Shown: positions 1 to 7,620, counted from the stretch's first letter. The stretch is 40,981 nt of DNA from Candidatus Methylomirabilota bacterium (GCA_019456075.1 VRUN01000008.1:1-40981), one strand, 5' to 3'. A program made the numbers and translations. Notes: a model not told the origin generated them from the letters alone.

Positions 1-246
1 CGGAGCGATAGCTCCCTGACTGCCGGTCTGCCGGATCGGCGCGGTGAGACAGACATTTCGCGCTGTGCCCTCCGCTCGGCTCTGGATCGTCTGAGAACTG
101 ACCACGAAATCGAAATCGAGGAGTTCGAGTGCCGGGTAGGCGCACTGGGGGGCGGCCTGGATGGCTGTCCCCAGGACGAGCAGAGACGCTAACAGCAACA
201 GCGGGATCCTTCGCGGAAAACCTCGATTCACCTCTCGATCGGCCAT
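1..246 (-). CDS. Partial exported protein of unknown function, 5' end only
   Basis: An open minus-strand frame runs from an ATG at 246 off the left edge of the window, giving 82 codons without a stop. The N-terminus has a basic stretch (RRIP at about residues 12-15), then a Leu/Ala-rich hydrophobic core ending near AIQA. This is a classic Sec signal peptide with a likely cleavage after about residue 31. The mature part begins with a Cys-containing segment and has a second Cys near residue 68. A GGA-containing ribosome site sits just ahead of ATG 246; an in-frame ATG at 255 is the alternative start. It follows the large lyase gene by 38 bp on the same strand, so it may be co-transcribed. The family was not recognised and the rest of the gene lies outside the window. 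Confidence 0.6.
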   Translation of the reverse strand, partial: MADREVNRGFPRRIPLLLLASLLVLGTAIQAAPQCAYPALELLDFDFVVSSQTIQSRAEGTARNVCLTAPIRQTGSQGAIAP

Positions 247-284
247 AGCTTCCATGGGCTGAGATGGATGAAATGCTTTGCCGC

Positions 285-3200
285 TCAGGATGACGGCGGC
301 TGCTCCTCCATGAGTTTGACCGTCTGCCCCTGAAGAACGGCTCTGCCCCGCTGATTATTCACTACAATATCGAGGGGGACGATCGGGGTCCCTTTCCCTT
401 TCTGGGAGCGCCGGATCTGGTCTGGCGGTGGGGCCGTGGCCGATAGGCTAAGTTGATCCCCCGTCTCAATCGAAGCTTCCAGCTGCGACACCCTTGCCGT
501 GAGCAGCAGGTGGCCGGGCGAGCTCTCGGCCGAGGCCATCGCCATTGTCCCGACGGCGAGCAGGGGACTCACCTGATGGGGATAGAGGGGACCGAAGAGG
601 ACCTGGGTGGCCCGCACCAGCTCGGGGGTGATCGACTTGGTGAAGGTCTGTTGGCGGGGGGTCGACGGATTGGTGAAGTCGTAGACCGTGGCGGGGACCG
701 CGGGGATTACATCCTGGGCCCACTGCCGGAGCCATGCGAGCTCTGCGGGCGGCGTGGGGAGCAACTCCCCCGCTTTCTTCAGCTTCAGGGTGGCCGTCCC
801 CTCGCAGACGACCGTCCCCTCCTGGTTCACCGCCCGAAGCCGGAGCACGGCTCTCCCGCCCTCCAGGACCTCCTGCACTTCAGCCAGGGGGGTGATGCTG
901 TCCCCGAAATAGACCGGGGCCCGGAAGTGGGCCTCGAGCGCGTCGAGGGTGTAGGCGGGGAGGCGGCGGCCCAGGCTCGCGAGGATGTGGCAGACCGTGA
1001 ACAAGCCGTGGGCGACGAGCCCCCCAAACCGGGACTGCTTGGCATACGCCTGGTCCAGGTGGTAGCGGTTCCGGTCGCCGGAGGCCTTGGCGAAGGCCTG
1101 CACCATCCAGGGACTGACGGTGACGGCATTCCCCTGGAGCTTCTCCCCTGCGAAGACCGCCTCGCCGACCTGTTCCATCCCACCCGGCCTGAGCGCGAGC
1201 AGGAGCCGTTCCCGGGCCACCACATACCGCTCGGCCTCGGTGGGAGTGAGATGGGCGGCCTTGAGGGCCCGCTCCAGTTGCCGGTAGTAGATGCGCGCCG
1301 TCGCCGCATCCACCAGCTCGGCCTGGCCGGTGACCGGGTCGTTGTAAGCGACCGCGCCGAGGTTTCGCTCTTGATCGGCGGTGGCATAGAGCTCGAGGAT
1401 CTCGAGAGCCCGCTCTACCGCGTTGATCCATCGCGCGTTGAACGTCTCCGCCGCCGGCCCCTTGGGTTGGGTAGGTCGCTCGCCGGCGCGTGGCGGATTC
1501 ATCGCGGCGTTGACACCTGCTGCCTGATCCGGTGTGACTATTTTGCCGTGGAAGCCCAAATTGGCGGAGAAGAGGGTCTCCTCTTCGAGCTGCGCGGCAT
1601 CGCTCATGCTATCCACCGCGTCGATATCAGCGGCGGCCGTGGCAGCCACCAGGGCCGACCGGTAGTAGTAAAACCCTTTGGTCTTGGGATCAGACGTCTC
1701 CTCCTTCGCTTGCGCCCCCTCGAGGTCGAGGAAGATCCACATCATCCGCCCGCTGGCGGTGGCGATGGCATAGGCCTCCCGCTCCACGGTCTCTGGCCGG
1801 GTGAGCCGGGCCCCCAGGGCGAGGGAACCGATTGGAAGGCCCACCTCCCGCTCGACGGTAGTGAGGAGCCCCGCCGCATGCCTCACAGCGCGTGGGTGAT
1901 CCACCGCAGGCAGGATGACGGCCTGGACCCGATCCTTGAGGAGCTGGACCAGTTCCTGAAGCTGCTGGGGCGCTTCCAGTCGTTCCAGGTCCATTTGCAT
2001 CGCTACCATCTGGGAGGGGCGCTCCGTCTTTGTCAAAAGCTCAGCCAGCTTTCGCTGGGCCTTCTGCCCATGAGGCCCTCCCCTTCCATCTGCATCCACA
2101 ATTACCATGTCGGCCGACGAGGTAAAGGCGGCCCGCAGGGCGTCGAGATCCTGCCCTGCGACCGTGACCACCGACCGACAGAGCGTCACGGGCCGAGGGA
2201 CGAAGACCAGGGGAGGGAGGATCGGTTGCTCCTCCCGCGCTAGGCGTTCGAGCCGCGCGAAGTCGAAGGGGGAGATGTCGGGGAAAGAGAGGCGCTTTCG
2301 GAGAGGAGAGGGGAACTCCACGGCGTGGCGAGCAATCCCCTCAACGTGCGCGGGATGTACACTCCACTTGCGGTGGATTCCGAGCGCGATGGCCCGGACG
2401 GTGTCTACTTCGGTATCGTCCGCGTTCAACTTGACTGTAATCCCCGTCCCGGCCGCCTTGCCCGTGGCCCGGGCCGCCTCGACCAGTTTCAGGAGCGGGT
2501 AGCGCATGTAGGTGTACTGCTCTTGTTGGACCACGCTCCGGCCCCCGGTGGCCGCCGTGTAGTCGACCACGCCCAGGTTGGCCTCTTCCACCTCGGGGGC
2601 CACCTTTAGGATCTCCTCTGCCGTAAGCACCGCCCCGGGTAGCTCGGTCAACACAAAGATCTTGTGTCTCCCAGTGACCCAGCCCCGCTCCTGCTGTAGG
2701 GCGCGGAGAATCTGGACTGCCACTCGTACGTCCTCCGGCCCTTCCACCTTCGGGAGGTAAATCCCGGCGATGAGATCCCCGATCTCTCGAATCACCTGGA
2801 AGTAGTCCCCGGCTGCCCATTTGGTGCGGAGGTTATTGGGCCGGACCAGGATCATCTGCTCCGGCGGGAACCGGCATTCCGGCTTAACCTGGAAGTGCGC
2901 CCCCTCTCGGATAAACTGCTGCGTGAGCTGGTCCGCCTTCCCTGCTGGCAGGGCATGAGCCTTCAGAAACTCCAGCTCTGCCTCCGAAAGGGTGTGCCCC
3001 CGGAGGGCCCGGACCAGGAGGGTCAGGACGGTGCGGGCAACGTCCTTGCGGGTCGTGGCGACCGCATCTTCCAGGTCGAGGAGGAGGGTGTGGGCCTGGG
3101 ACTGGGCCGCCTTGATCATGAAGTACCAGTTGTCTCCGGGAAAGACGTGCTGGATCGGTCTGGGGGCGTACTCCCAGGCGAGCTGTTGGATGGCCGAATC

Positions 3201-3320
3201 ACGGGTTGCAGCGGAGTTGACCCGTTTCAAGACCTCCCACCGCTCGGCCACCTCGGCCTCGGCCTGCGCCGTATCTCCTCCAAAGGCCGTCACTACGTCG
3301 CTTAAGGCTCGTTCGCTCAT
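285..3320 (-). CDS. Fusion protein: tandem CitE/HpcH (malyl-CoA lyase-like) domains plus MaoC-type hydratase
   Basis: The 1011-residue product combines several enzyme units. Residues about 55-345 form a CitE/HpcH-HpaI beta-barrel. It has LLLDLEDAV near 79, an Arg in LVRPNN near 159, and the metal-binding pair Glu ~225 (LTELPGAV) and Asp ~252 (GVVDYTAATGG). Residues about 372-600 resemble a second CitE unit but lack the Glu-containing loop, so it is probably not catalytic. After a helical linker, residues about 725-870 form a MaoC hot-dog domain carrying the hydratase signature GDRNRYH (~748-754) and FGGLVAHG. The last ~130 residues look like a second, degenerate hot-dog unit. CitE enzymes such as malyl-CoA lyase cleave 3-hydroxyacyl-CoAs, and MaoC enzymes hydrate enoyl-CoAs. 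Together they suggest consecutive steps, for example mesaconyl-CoA to methylmalyl-CoA to glyoxylate plus propionyl-CoA. The substrate is inferred. An AGGAGG site 7 nt ahead of ATG 3320 fixes the start. Confidence 0.82.
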   Translation of the reverse strand: MSERALSDVVTAFGGDTAQAEAEVAERWEVLKRVNSAATRDSAIQQLAWEYAPRPIQHVFPGDNWYFMIKAAQSQAHTLLLDLEDAVATTRKDVARTVLTLLVRALRGHTLSEAELEFLKAHALPAGKADQLTQQFIREGAHFQVKPECRFPPEQMILVRPNNLRTKWAAGDYFQVIREIGDLIAGIYLPKVEGPEDVRVAVQILRALQQERGWVTGRHKIFVLTELPGAVLTAEEILKVAPEVEEANLGVVDYTAATGGRSVVQQEQYTYMRYPLLKLVEAARATGKAAGTGITVKLNADDTEVDTVRAIALGIHRKWSVHPAHVEGIARHAVEFPSPLRKRLSFPDISPFDFARLERLAREEQPILPPLVFVPRPVTLCRSVVTVAGQDLDALRAAFTSSADMVIVDADGRGGPHGQKAQRKLAELLTKTERPSQMVAMQMDLERLEAPQQLQELVQLLKDRVQAVILPAVDHPRAVRHAAGLLTTVEREVGLPIGSLALGARLTRPETVEREAYAIATASGRMMWIFLDLEGAQAKEETSDPKTKGFYYYRSALVAATAAADIDAVDSMSDAAQLEEETLFSANLGFHGKIVTPDQAAGVNAAMNPPRAGERPTQPKGPAAETFNARWINAVERALEILELYATADQERNLGAVAYNDPVTGQAELVDAATARIYYRQLERALKAAHLTPTEAERYVVARERLLLALRPGGMEQVGEAVFAGEKLQGNAVTVSPWMVQAFAKASGDRNRYHLDQAYAKQSRFGGLVAHGLFTVCHILASLGRRLPAYTLDALEAHFRAPVYFGDSITPLAEVQEVLEGGRAVLRLRAVNQEGTVVCEGTATLKLKKAGELLPTPPAELAWLRQWAQDVIPAVPATVYDFTNPSTPRQQTFTKSITPELVRATQVLFGPLYPHQVSPLLAVGTMAMASAESSPGHLLLTARVSQLEASIETGDQLSLSATAPPPDQIRRSQKGKGTPIVPLDIVVNNQRGRAVLQGQTVKLMEEQPPSS

Positions 3321-3466
3321 GCTTCGGCCTCCTAAGACTCAGGATTTCAAGAAGGACCCTGGGCCGTGATCCATGGATTCGGGGACACGCTAGATTCAGT
3401 GAGGGACGGAGACATATGCTAGTGAAGATCTACCCGGGGGTCAAGCAAATTCCCCCGCGGTTGCGA

Positions 3467-3487
3467 TGACCAATGACCGATGACCGA
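3467..3487. repeat. Heptanucleotide array, TGACCGN family
   Basis: Three consecutive 7-bp units of the form TGACCRA run from 3467 to 3487, and a degenerate tail continues into ACGTCGG. The array lies 9 bp before the 48-bp repeat, the same order as at 7129-7217. Confidence 0.75.
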
Positions 3488-3496
3488 CGTCGGTAG

Positions 3497-3544
3497 GGGC
3501 GAGGAGGGGGTTCCTTCCGAGGCAGGCGACATCTGGCTTGCGTC
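3497..3544. repeat. 48-bp dispersed repeat, copy 1
   Basis: The 48 bases from 3497 to 3544 match 7170-7217 exactly and in the same orientation. The shared stretch begins GGGCGAGGAGGGGG and ends CTTGCGTC. Both copies are intergenic and both follow a TGACCGN-type heptamer array. Sequence outside the 48 bp differs between the copies. Confidence 0.85.
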
Positions 3545-3718
3545 TGGCCGGGGTCCCGCCGCCGTAGCGTAGCGCAGGCGGGGGTGGCCCGCATTGGCGA
3601 ATTACAACGCCTATGCGCGCGTAACGTTGCCTCTCCGCATGAAGTCGTCGGAGAATTATGGCGCCTCCGAGGAAGGTCCCTCCGAGCCCCTACTCCCCGT
3701 ACATCGGACCCTCGGCGG

Positions 3719-3746
3719 TGAACCGTGAACAGTGAACCATGAACCA
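3719..3746. repeat. Heptanucleotide array, TGAACCN family
   Basis: Four 7-bp units (TGAACCG, TGAACAG, then TGAACCA twice) run from 3719 to 3746. They end 2 bp before the stop codon of the minus-strand SirB1-like gene. Confidence 0.8.
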
Positions 3747-3748
3747 CA

Positions 3749-4603
3749 TCAATTGTGCACGGCCTGATGCATTTGGAGGTGCCGGAGGTGCTCGGTGATC
3801 GCCTCCCGGTCATCCGCCTCCTCGACAGCGTCCAGATAGTGTCGGAGATCGGCAATGGCGAGGGGGATTTGCTTCATCTTCCCATAGATCAAACCTCGGT
3901 CTCTCACCTCGGTCGGAGAATCAGGATGGATGATCAACAGCCGCTGCACCACTCGAAGCGCCCCTGGGAAATTCTTCCGGCGGAGGTAGCTCCCCTTCAG
4001 GTTGTTCAACATTCTGGCGAGGATCGACCTCTTGGGGGTGGAAGTGAGGAGGCCTCGATGAAAGGCCATCTTTCCCTTGTAAATCTGGTCTAGGGTGCGC
4101 TGGCAGTCCTCTTCGGAAAGGAGGGCTCCTCGGTGGAAAGGATCGATGAGGATTTCCCGGTCTCCGGACTGGTATTTGATGATGAAGTGCCCTGGGAGGC
4201 CGACCCCGACTAGGTGGAGATCGAGGCGCCAGGCGATCTCCATATACAGGATAGAGAGGGTTATGGGAATCCCTTTTCGACGATCGATCACCTCGTTGAG
4301 GAAGCTGTTCTTCGGGTCGTCGTAGTCTTCGGAGTTGCCCCGAAACCCTTCCTCATCGAAGAGATAGCGATTCAGCTCCTCGATCACCGTGACCGGATCG
4401 AGTTCGAGGCTGACCCGATCTTTGACCCGTTCGGCCATCCCCCCGATGCGGCCGAGGTATCCTTCGGTGTCCAGATGGGGGTATTCCTCGGCGGCGATCA
4501 GCAGAGCTGCCTCGGCCAGGTCGATCTGTTCTTCCGCCCGATCAACCATCCTCGCGAACCGGCTCCGGATATGTTGGATCCTCTCTTCTCCCTGGTCCCG
4601 CAT
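3749..4603 (-). CDS. SirB1-family transglutaminase-like protein with C-terminal TPR-like region
   Basis: The protein has 284 residues from ATG 4603. Its centre holds the hallmark of the SirB1/transglutaminase-like family: NSFLNEVIDRRKGIPITLS, then ILYMEIAWRL and GVGLPGHFIIKY, with a DPFHRG segment downstream. The C-terminal third (about 190-275) is helical and resembles tetratricopeptide repeats, as is usual in this family (ALRVVQRLLIIHPDSPTEVRDRGLIY broken by a short loop). The molecular role of the family is not settled; a protein-binding or protease-fold role is inferred from the fold. The start is ATG 4603 because AGGGG lies 5-9 nt ahead; a GTG at 4615 overlapping the upstream stop is the alternative. 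It is the last gene of the mutT-mutY-HAD cassette. Confidence 0.8.
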   Translation of the reverse strand: MRDQGEERIQHIRSRFARMVDRAEEQIDLAEAALLIAAEEYPHLDTEGYLGRIGGMAERVKDRVSLELDPVTVIEELNRYLFDEEGFRGNSEDYDDPKNSFLNEVIDRRKGIPITLSILYMEIAWRLDLHLVGVGLPGHFIIKYQSGDREILIDPFHRGALLSEEDCQRTLDQIYKGKMAFHRGLLTSTPKRSILARMLNNLKGSYLRRKNFPGALRVVQRLLIIHPDSPTEVRDRGLIYGKMKQIPLAIADLRHYLDAVEEADDREAITEHLRHLQMHQAVHN

Positions 4604-4611
4604 TCCCCCCC

Positions 4612-5292
4612 TCACGGAAAAAGGTCCCCCATCAGTGCCGAGTCAAGCTCCTCTAGGCTTTTGACCACGAGATGGGCGGCGGTGAGCGCTTCTGGTGGGT
4701 AAGAGTTGGGAACGGCAACGCACCGCATCCCTGCGGCGGTCGCGGCGGCCACTCCATGGCGGGAGTCCTCGATCACCAGGCACTCTGAGGGTCGCACCGG
4801 ACTGGAAGAGATTAACCGATTCAGCCGGGCCAGGGCGGTGATATAGGCCTCGGGGTGGGGCTTTCCCATGACCACATCCTCTGCGGCCACCACCACTGGG
4901 AAGAATTCCCGCAGGCCGACTTTTCCGAGGATAAACTCGATCTCCTCTCGCAAGGCTCCCGAGGCGATGGCCAGGGGATACTTTTCTGTGGCTTGGCGGA
5001 TGAAGTTTTCGACCCCGGGGAAGAGGCTGACGGCGTCGGGCATGGCGCTGAAGAAATAGCTGGCCTTCCGTTCGGTGAGATCATCCACCATTTCCGGCGT
5101 GAGCGGCCGCCCGTGCTGGGCGAATGCAGTGCGAAGACAATTTCTATCATCCATCGCCAGGTAGGTGTGAGTGTACTCCTCCCAGGTGAGGGGGATTTTT
5201 TTCTCTGCGAGGATTTGCTTGAGTGCCTGGAAGTGGAATCGCTCGGTATCGACGATGACACCATCGAAATCAAAGATGATAGCCCGCAACAT
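4612..5292 (-). CDS. HAD-superfamily hydrolase, beta-phosphoglucomutase/phosphatase type
   Basis: This 226-residue protein has every HAD motif in order. Motif I is DFDGVIVD at residues 8-15 (nucleophile Asp8 and acid/base Asp10). Motif II is the Ser of IASGA near 110. Motif III is the Lys of GKPHPEAY near 143. Motif IV is EDSRHG near 174. A helical cap between motifs I and II places it in subfamily I (PGMB/phosphoglycolate phosphatase-like), which acts on small phosphorylated metabolites. The substrate cannot be read from sequence. An AGGAGGGG stretch precedes the ATG. The stop region abuts the next gene, and mutY ends 58 bp upstream, so co-transcription with the DNA-repair pair is likely and housecleaning of a damaged metabolite is possible. 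Confidence 0.87.
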   Translation of the reverse strand: MLRAIIFDFDGVIVDTERFHFQALKQILAEKKIPLTWEEYTHTYLAMDDRNCLRTAFAQHGRPLTPEMVDDLTERKASYFFSAMPDAVSLFPGVENFIRQATEKYPLAIASGALREEIEFILGKVGLREFFPVVVAAEDVVMGKPHPEAYITALARLNRLISSSPVRPSECLVIEDSRHGVAAATAAGMRCVAVPNSYPPEALTAAHLVVKSLEELDSALMGDLFP

Positions 5293-5350
5293 GGTTACCA
5301 GAGCCCCTCCTCTATGTGCGGTCGGTGGTTGACCAGTCTCGCCAGCGTTC

Positions 5351-6043
5351 CTACCCTCGCCGCCGGTCTCGCTCGCGCATTAACCTGGGGTATGCCCGGC
5401 AGATGTCCGTGAAACAGCAGGTGCTGCACCGGGGATTTTTGGCGGTGCAGACCAGCGCTCCAAAATCCATCAGTGCCTGGTTGAAGGTCCAGGCCTTCCC
5501 CTTTGGGATTAGGTCCGCGCTGAGGCGCCAGAGCCGCCGCTCTGTCTGCGCCGGTCGGGGGGAGAGGCGCTGGATAAAGATCCGAGAAAGGAGACGCTTG
5601 ACGTTGGTATCCAGGATAGGGGTTTCGGTCCCAAAGGCGAAGCTTAAGAGGGCTCCTGCGGTGGAGCGGCCCACCCCCGGGAGGGCCTGCGCCTCCTCGT
5701 AGGTTCTGGGAAATTGGCCCCCATGGCGATGGGTCACGCGGCGGGCCGTCCTGTGGAGGTTCCTCGCCCGGGCGTAATAGCCGAGCCCGTCCCAGGCCTC
5801 TCGCACCTGGCTACGCCTCGCCGACGCCAGCTCCTCCACCGATGGATATCGCTTGAGGAACCTGTCGTAAAAACCGAGAACCCGATCGACCTGGGTCTGC
5901 TGGAGCATGACCTCGGACACGAGGATGTGATACGGATCCTGGGTCTTCCGCCATGGGAGATCCCGCCCGTGGTATCGATACCATCGGAGGAGTCGTTGCT
6001 GAAAGAGACGCTTCAGACCTGGGTCGATCCCCCCTTGCTTCAC
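5351..6043 (-). CDS. mutY: A/G-specific adenine glycosylase, short form lacking the C-terminal domain
   Basis: MutY removes adenine mispaired with 8-oxoguanine. The 230-residue product carries the HhH-GPD core: the catalytic-Glu segment SEVMLQQTQV near residue 43, the hairpin LPGVGRSTAGAL near 125, and the catalytic Asp in ILDTNVKRLL near 145. It ends with the iron-sulfur loop C-x6-C-x2-C-x5-C (about 200-216). Bacterial MutY is usually ~350 residues with a C-terminal NUDIX-like domain that reads 8-oxoguanine; here the protein stops soon after the cluster. The GTG start overlaps the stop of the upstream NUDIX gene, with AGGAGG just ahead, so the two are translationally coupled. Endonuclease III was considered, but LPWR plus the LQQTQV motif favour MutY. 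Confidence 0.85.
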   Translation of the reverse strand: MKQGGIDPGLKRLFQQRLLRWYRYHGRDLPWRKTQDPYHILVSEVMLQQTQVDRVLGFYDRFLKRYPSVEELASARRSQVREAWDGLGYYARARNLHRTARRVTHRHGGQFPRTYEEAQALPGVGRSTAGALLSFAFGTETPILDTNVKRLLSRIFIQRLSPRPAQTERRLWRLSADLIPKGKAWTFNQALMDFGALVCTAKNPRCSTCCFTDICRAYPRLMRERDRRRG

Positions 6044-6450
6044 CCTCCCTCCTGTAAGAGACTTCCTCGTGCGAGCGATTCGATGAGGATCTGGTCCGCC
6101 TCGAGGAAGTCAAAGTGGACAAGCTCATCCCGCCTCGCCCACCGAATGCTCTCAAACTGTCTGTTGCGGAGCTCACCGGTGTAGCCCGGGATGTGAAAGA
6201 CGTAAAGCTCCACTTCTCGGTCTGGGTAGCGGTGCTGAAGGTGGCAGAGGAGGGGTCCGATCTCGGGCTCGATGGCGAGCTCTTCCTCGAATTCCCGGCG
6301 AAGCGATTCTCGTGGGTCCTCCCCGTCCTCGACCTTCCCCCCGGGGAACTCCCACTTGTACTCCCCCCAATCCCCTTTCCGCCGCTGGCAGATCAGGATA
6401 CGCCCCTCTTGGATAAGAATCCCGGCGGTCACCACCATTGGCATCCCCAT
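6040..6450 (-). CDS. mutT: NUDIX hydrolase, MutT-type (probable 8-oxo-dGTP diphosphatase)
   Basis: This is a 136-residue protein with a full NUDIX box: GGKVEDGEDP at about 41-50, followed by ESLRREFEEELAI, matching G-x5-E-x7-REUxEExGU. The N-terminus (VTAGILIQEGRILICQRR) and the WEFPGGK strand are typical of MutT, which hydrolyses 8-oxo-dGTP and so keeps oxidised guanine out of DNA. The stop overlaps the GTG of mutY, giving a coupled pair for 8-oxoguanine defence (the GO system). The start at 6450 has AGGGGG ahead; ATGs at 6444 and 6438 are alternatives. Another NUDIX substrate cannot be excluded, but the pairing with mutY supports this call. Confidence 0.83.
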   Translation of the reverse strand: MGMPMVVTAGILIQEGRILICQRRKGDWGEYKWEFPGGKVEDGEDPRESLRREFEEELAIEPEIGPLLCHLQHRYPDREVELYVFHIPGYTGELRNRQFESIRWARRDELVHFDFLEADQILIESLARGSLLQEGG

Positions 6451-6572
6451 CCCCCTGAAGCGTGAGGCAGGGGGACAGTATCAGATGGTCCTGGGACCGT
6501 CAAGGCTTGGGCCCGTGTTGTCAGCCGCCGCGACCGGCGATCTTGAACGGCGGGGCCGAGGTGAGGGAGCGG

Positions 6573-6601
6573 TTGTCTTGTCGAGTTGTGCCTGCTACGA
6601 T
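6573..6601 (+). promoter_or_regulatory. Putative sigma-70 promoter for the HExxH gene
   Basis: TTGTCT at 6573-6578 and TACGAT at 6596-6601 are separated by 17 bp. Each box matches the consensus at four of six positions. The expected transcript start lies about 23 nt before ATG 6631, which supports that start codon over an upstream TTG at 6586. Confidence 0.4.
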
Positions 6602-6630
6602 GGGTGAACCGGCAAAGGGGGATCTCGCGG

Positions 6631-7119
6631 ATGGGGGTGTGCGAAGAGAAGTTTCCGGTGGCCAGAAAAGTCGGGAGGATCTGCGGTAAAGTCCTGGCCA
6701 GATTCGGGATCGGGAGATTTCGGGGTTACCCGCTGCTTTACGCCCCCATCTATCCCAACGTCGGGGCGGTCCCCGCTGGAATTCTCGGAATGGGGATCGA
6801 TTCCTTCCTGCTATGCAACACCTTCGTCTGGCGGCATCATCTGAAGGGTCGGCAGTGGGCAACCTCTGTTCTCCTACACGAGGTCGCACACCTGCAGGAT
6901 TTCGCGGAGCACCCGTGGCAGCTTCTTCCGCTCGTCCTGTGCCGGATTGGGTCCCTCCACGTCCCCCATGTGCGCGTCCTTCTCTATACCTATTATCTTT
7001 ACCTGGAGGGGAAGGCTAATCTCCGGGCCCTAGAGGAGGGCGCTTCGCCTTTCATTCTCACCGTGAGCTACCTCACGTACCTCCGCGCCTTCCGTAAATC
7101 CCTCCGGGTGCTTCGGTAG
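6631..7119 (+). CDS. Small HExxH-motif protein, putative zinc metallopeptidase-like, function unknown
   Basis: The 162-residue protein has HEVAH at residues 83-87, the zinc-binding and catalytic HExxH pattern, in a helix (VLLHEVAHLQDF). A candidate third ligand is Glu126 in YLEGKANLRALEEG, about 39 residues later, as in gluzincin-type folds. The flanks are hydrophobic and aromatic (about 88-125), so membrane association is possible, but there is no clear signal peptide. The N-terminus contains a GYPLLYAPIYPN segment. No named family was recognised. ATG 6631 is preferred because AAAGGGGG lies upstream and a promoter-like pair ends at 6601. The gene is divergent from mutT. The zinc-enzyme idea rests on the motif alone. 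Confidence 0.65.
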   Translation: MGVCEEKFPVARKVGRICGKVLARFGIGRFRGYPLLYAPIYPNVGAVPAGILGMGIDSFLLCNTFVWRHHLKGRQWATSVLLHEVAHLQDFAEHPWQLLPLVLCRIGSLHVPHVRVLLYTYYLYLEGKANLRALEEGASPFILTVSYLTYLRAFRKSLRVLR

Positions 7120-7128
7120 AACCGCTCA

Positions 7129-7160
7129 CCGACGACCGACGACCGTTATCCGACGACCAA
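7129..7160. repeat. Heptanucleotide array, TGACCGN family (GACGACC variant)
   Basis: About four and a half 7-bp units of the form ACCGACG run from 7129 to 7160, one altered to ACCGTTA. The array starts 9 bp after the stop of the HExxH gene and is followed 9 bp later by copy 2 of the 48-bp repeat. Confidence 0.7.
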
Positions 7161-7169
7161 AACCGCTAA

Positions 7170-7217
7170 GGGCGAGGAGGGGGTTCCTTCCGAGGCAGGC
7201 GACATCTGGCTTGCGTC
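7170..7217. repeat. 48-bp dispersed repeat, copy 2
   Basis: An exact direct copy of 3497-3544. It sits between the end of the HExxH gene and the small minus-strand gene at 7315, directly after a heptamer array, as copy 1 does. It contains no open frame of interest. Confidence 0.85.
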
Positions 7218-7314
7218 GGTTCCGAAGGCATTCGGAAAGCGCAGCCTGGCATAGATCAGGGGAGAGGGGTTCGTCTGCTGCTGACCCGTGGACCGTGGAG
7301 CCCGTGGGTCGCGA

Positions 7315-7620
7315 TCAGCCTTCGGGCAGATCCCCCGCCGGGTCCTTCTTTTCCAGAAACCAGAGGTCAAGGAACCGGTCCCGATACAGGGTATAGATCT
7401 GTCCGTCGGACGCGAGGACTCGGAAATACTCCTTCTGTTCCCTCTGGACGCTCTCCTGAACCCACCGCTCAATTACGTGGACCACGACAATCTGGCCAGC
7501 CGTCGAGGAGTGGAAGGCGCGCGGGGTCTCCTCTCCCTTGGACCCGGCGTAGCTTGAGACCTGAATCGGCTCGGAGATCCCCATCATTTTCCGTGTGAAG
7601 TTCCTGCCCGTCTCTACCAT
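7315..7620 (-). CDS. Small conserved-looking hypothetical protein (possibly DUF6504-like)
   Basis: The 101-residue product has no signal peptide or membrane segment. Residues about 5-40 are polar with an FHSSTAGQ segment. The rest alternates strands rich in Val, Tyr and Trp (VVHVIERWVQES, then EYFRVLASDG and YTLYRDRFLDLWFLEK). That pattern recalls small single-domain proteins of the DUF6504 type, a resemblance recalled from memory only. GGGAGG lies 5 nt before ATG 7620, which makes this a credible gene despite its size. It is transcribed divergently from folC. No function can be assigned. Confidence 0.55.
   Translation of the reverse strand: MVETGRNFTRKMMGISEPIQVSSYAGSKGEETPRAFHSSTAGQIVVVHVIERWVQESVQREQKEYFRVLASDGQIYTLYRDRFLDLWFLEKKDPAGDLPEG

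Larger units (their letters stand above)
3321..3748. other. Intergenic region with repeats, no credible gene
   Basis: This 428-bp gap lies between the lyase fusion and the SirB1-like gene. It holds two 7-bp-period arrays (3467-3487 and 3719-3746) and one copy of a 48-bp repeat (3497-3544). A loosely inverted version of part of the 48-bp repeat lies at about 3660-3695. An imperfect GC-rich hairpin lies near 3545-3590. A 141-residue minus-strand frame covers most of the gap but overlaps the real gene in another frame and shows no family features. No convincing promoter for the lyase gene was found. Confidence 0.6.

Noticed and set aside
453-2243. A 596-codon plus-strand open frame opposite the lyase fusion gene
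   Set aside because: It mirrors the codon pattern of the real gene on the other strand, is rich in Gly, Arg and Pro, and shows no domain. It is a shadow in GC-rich DNA.
3430-3855. A 141-codon minus-strand frame in the gap after the SirB1-like gene
   Set aside because: It overlaps the SirB1-like gene in another frame and is built partly from repeat arrays. Its Arg/Pro-rich composition gives no sign of a protein.
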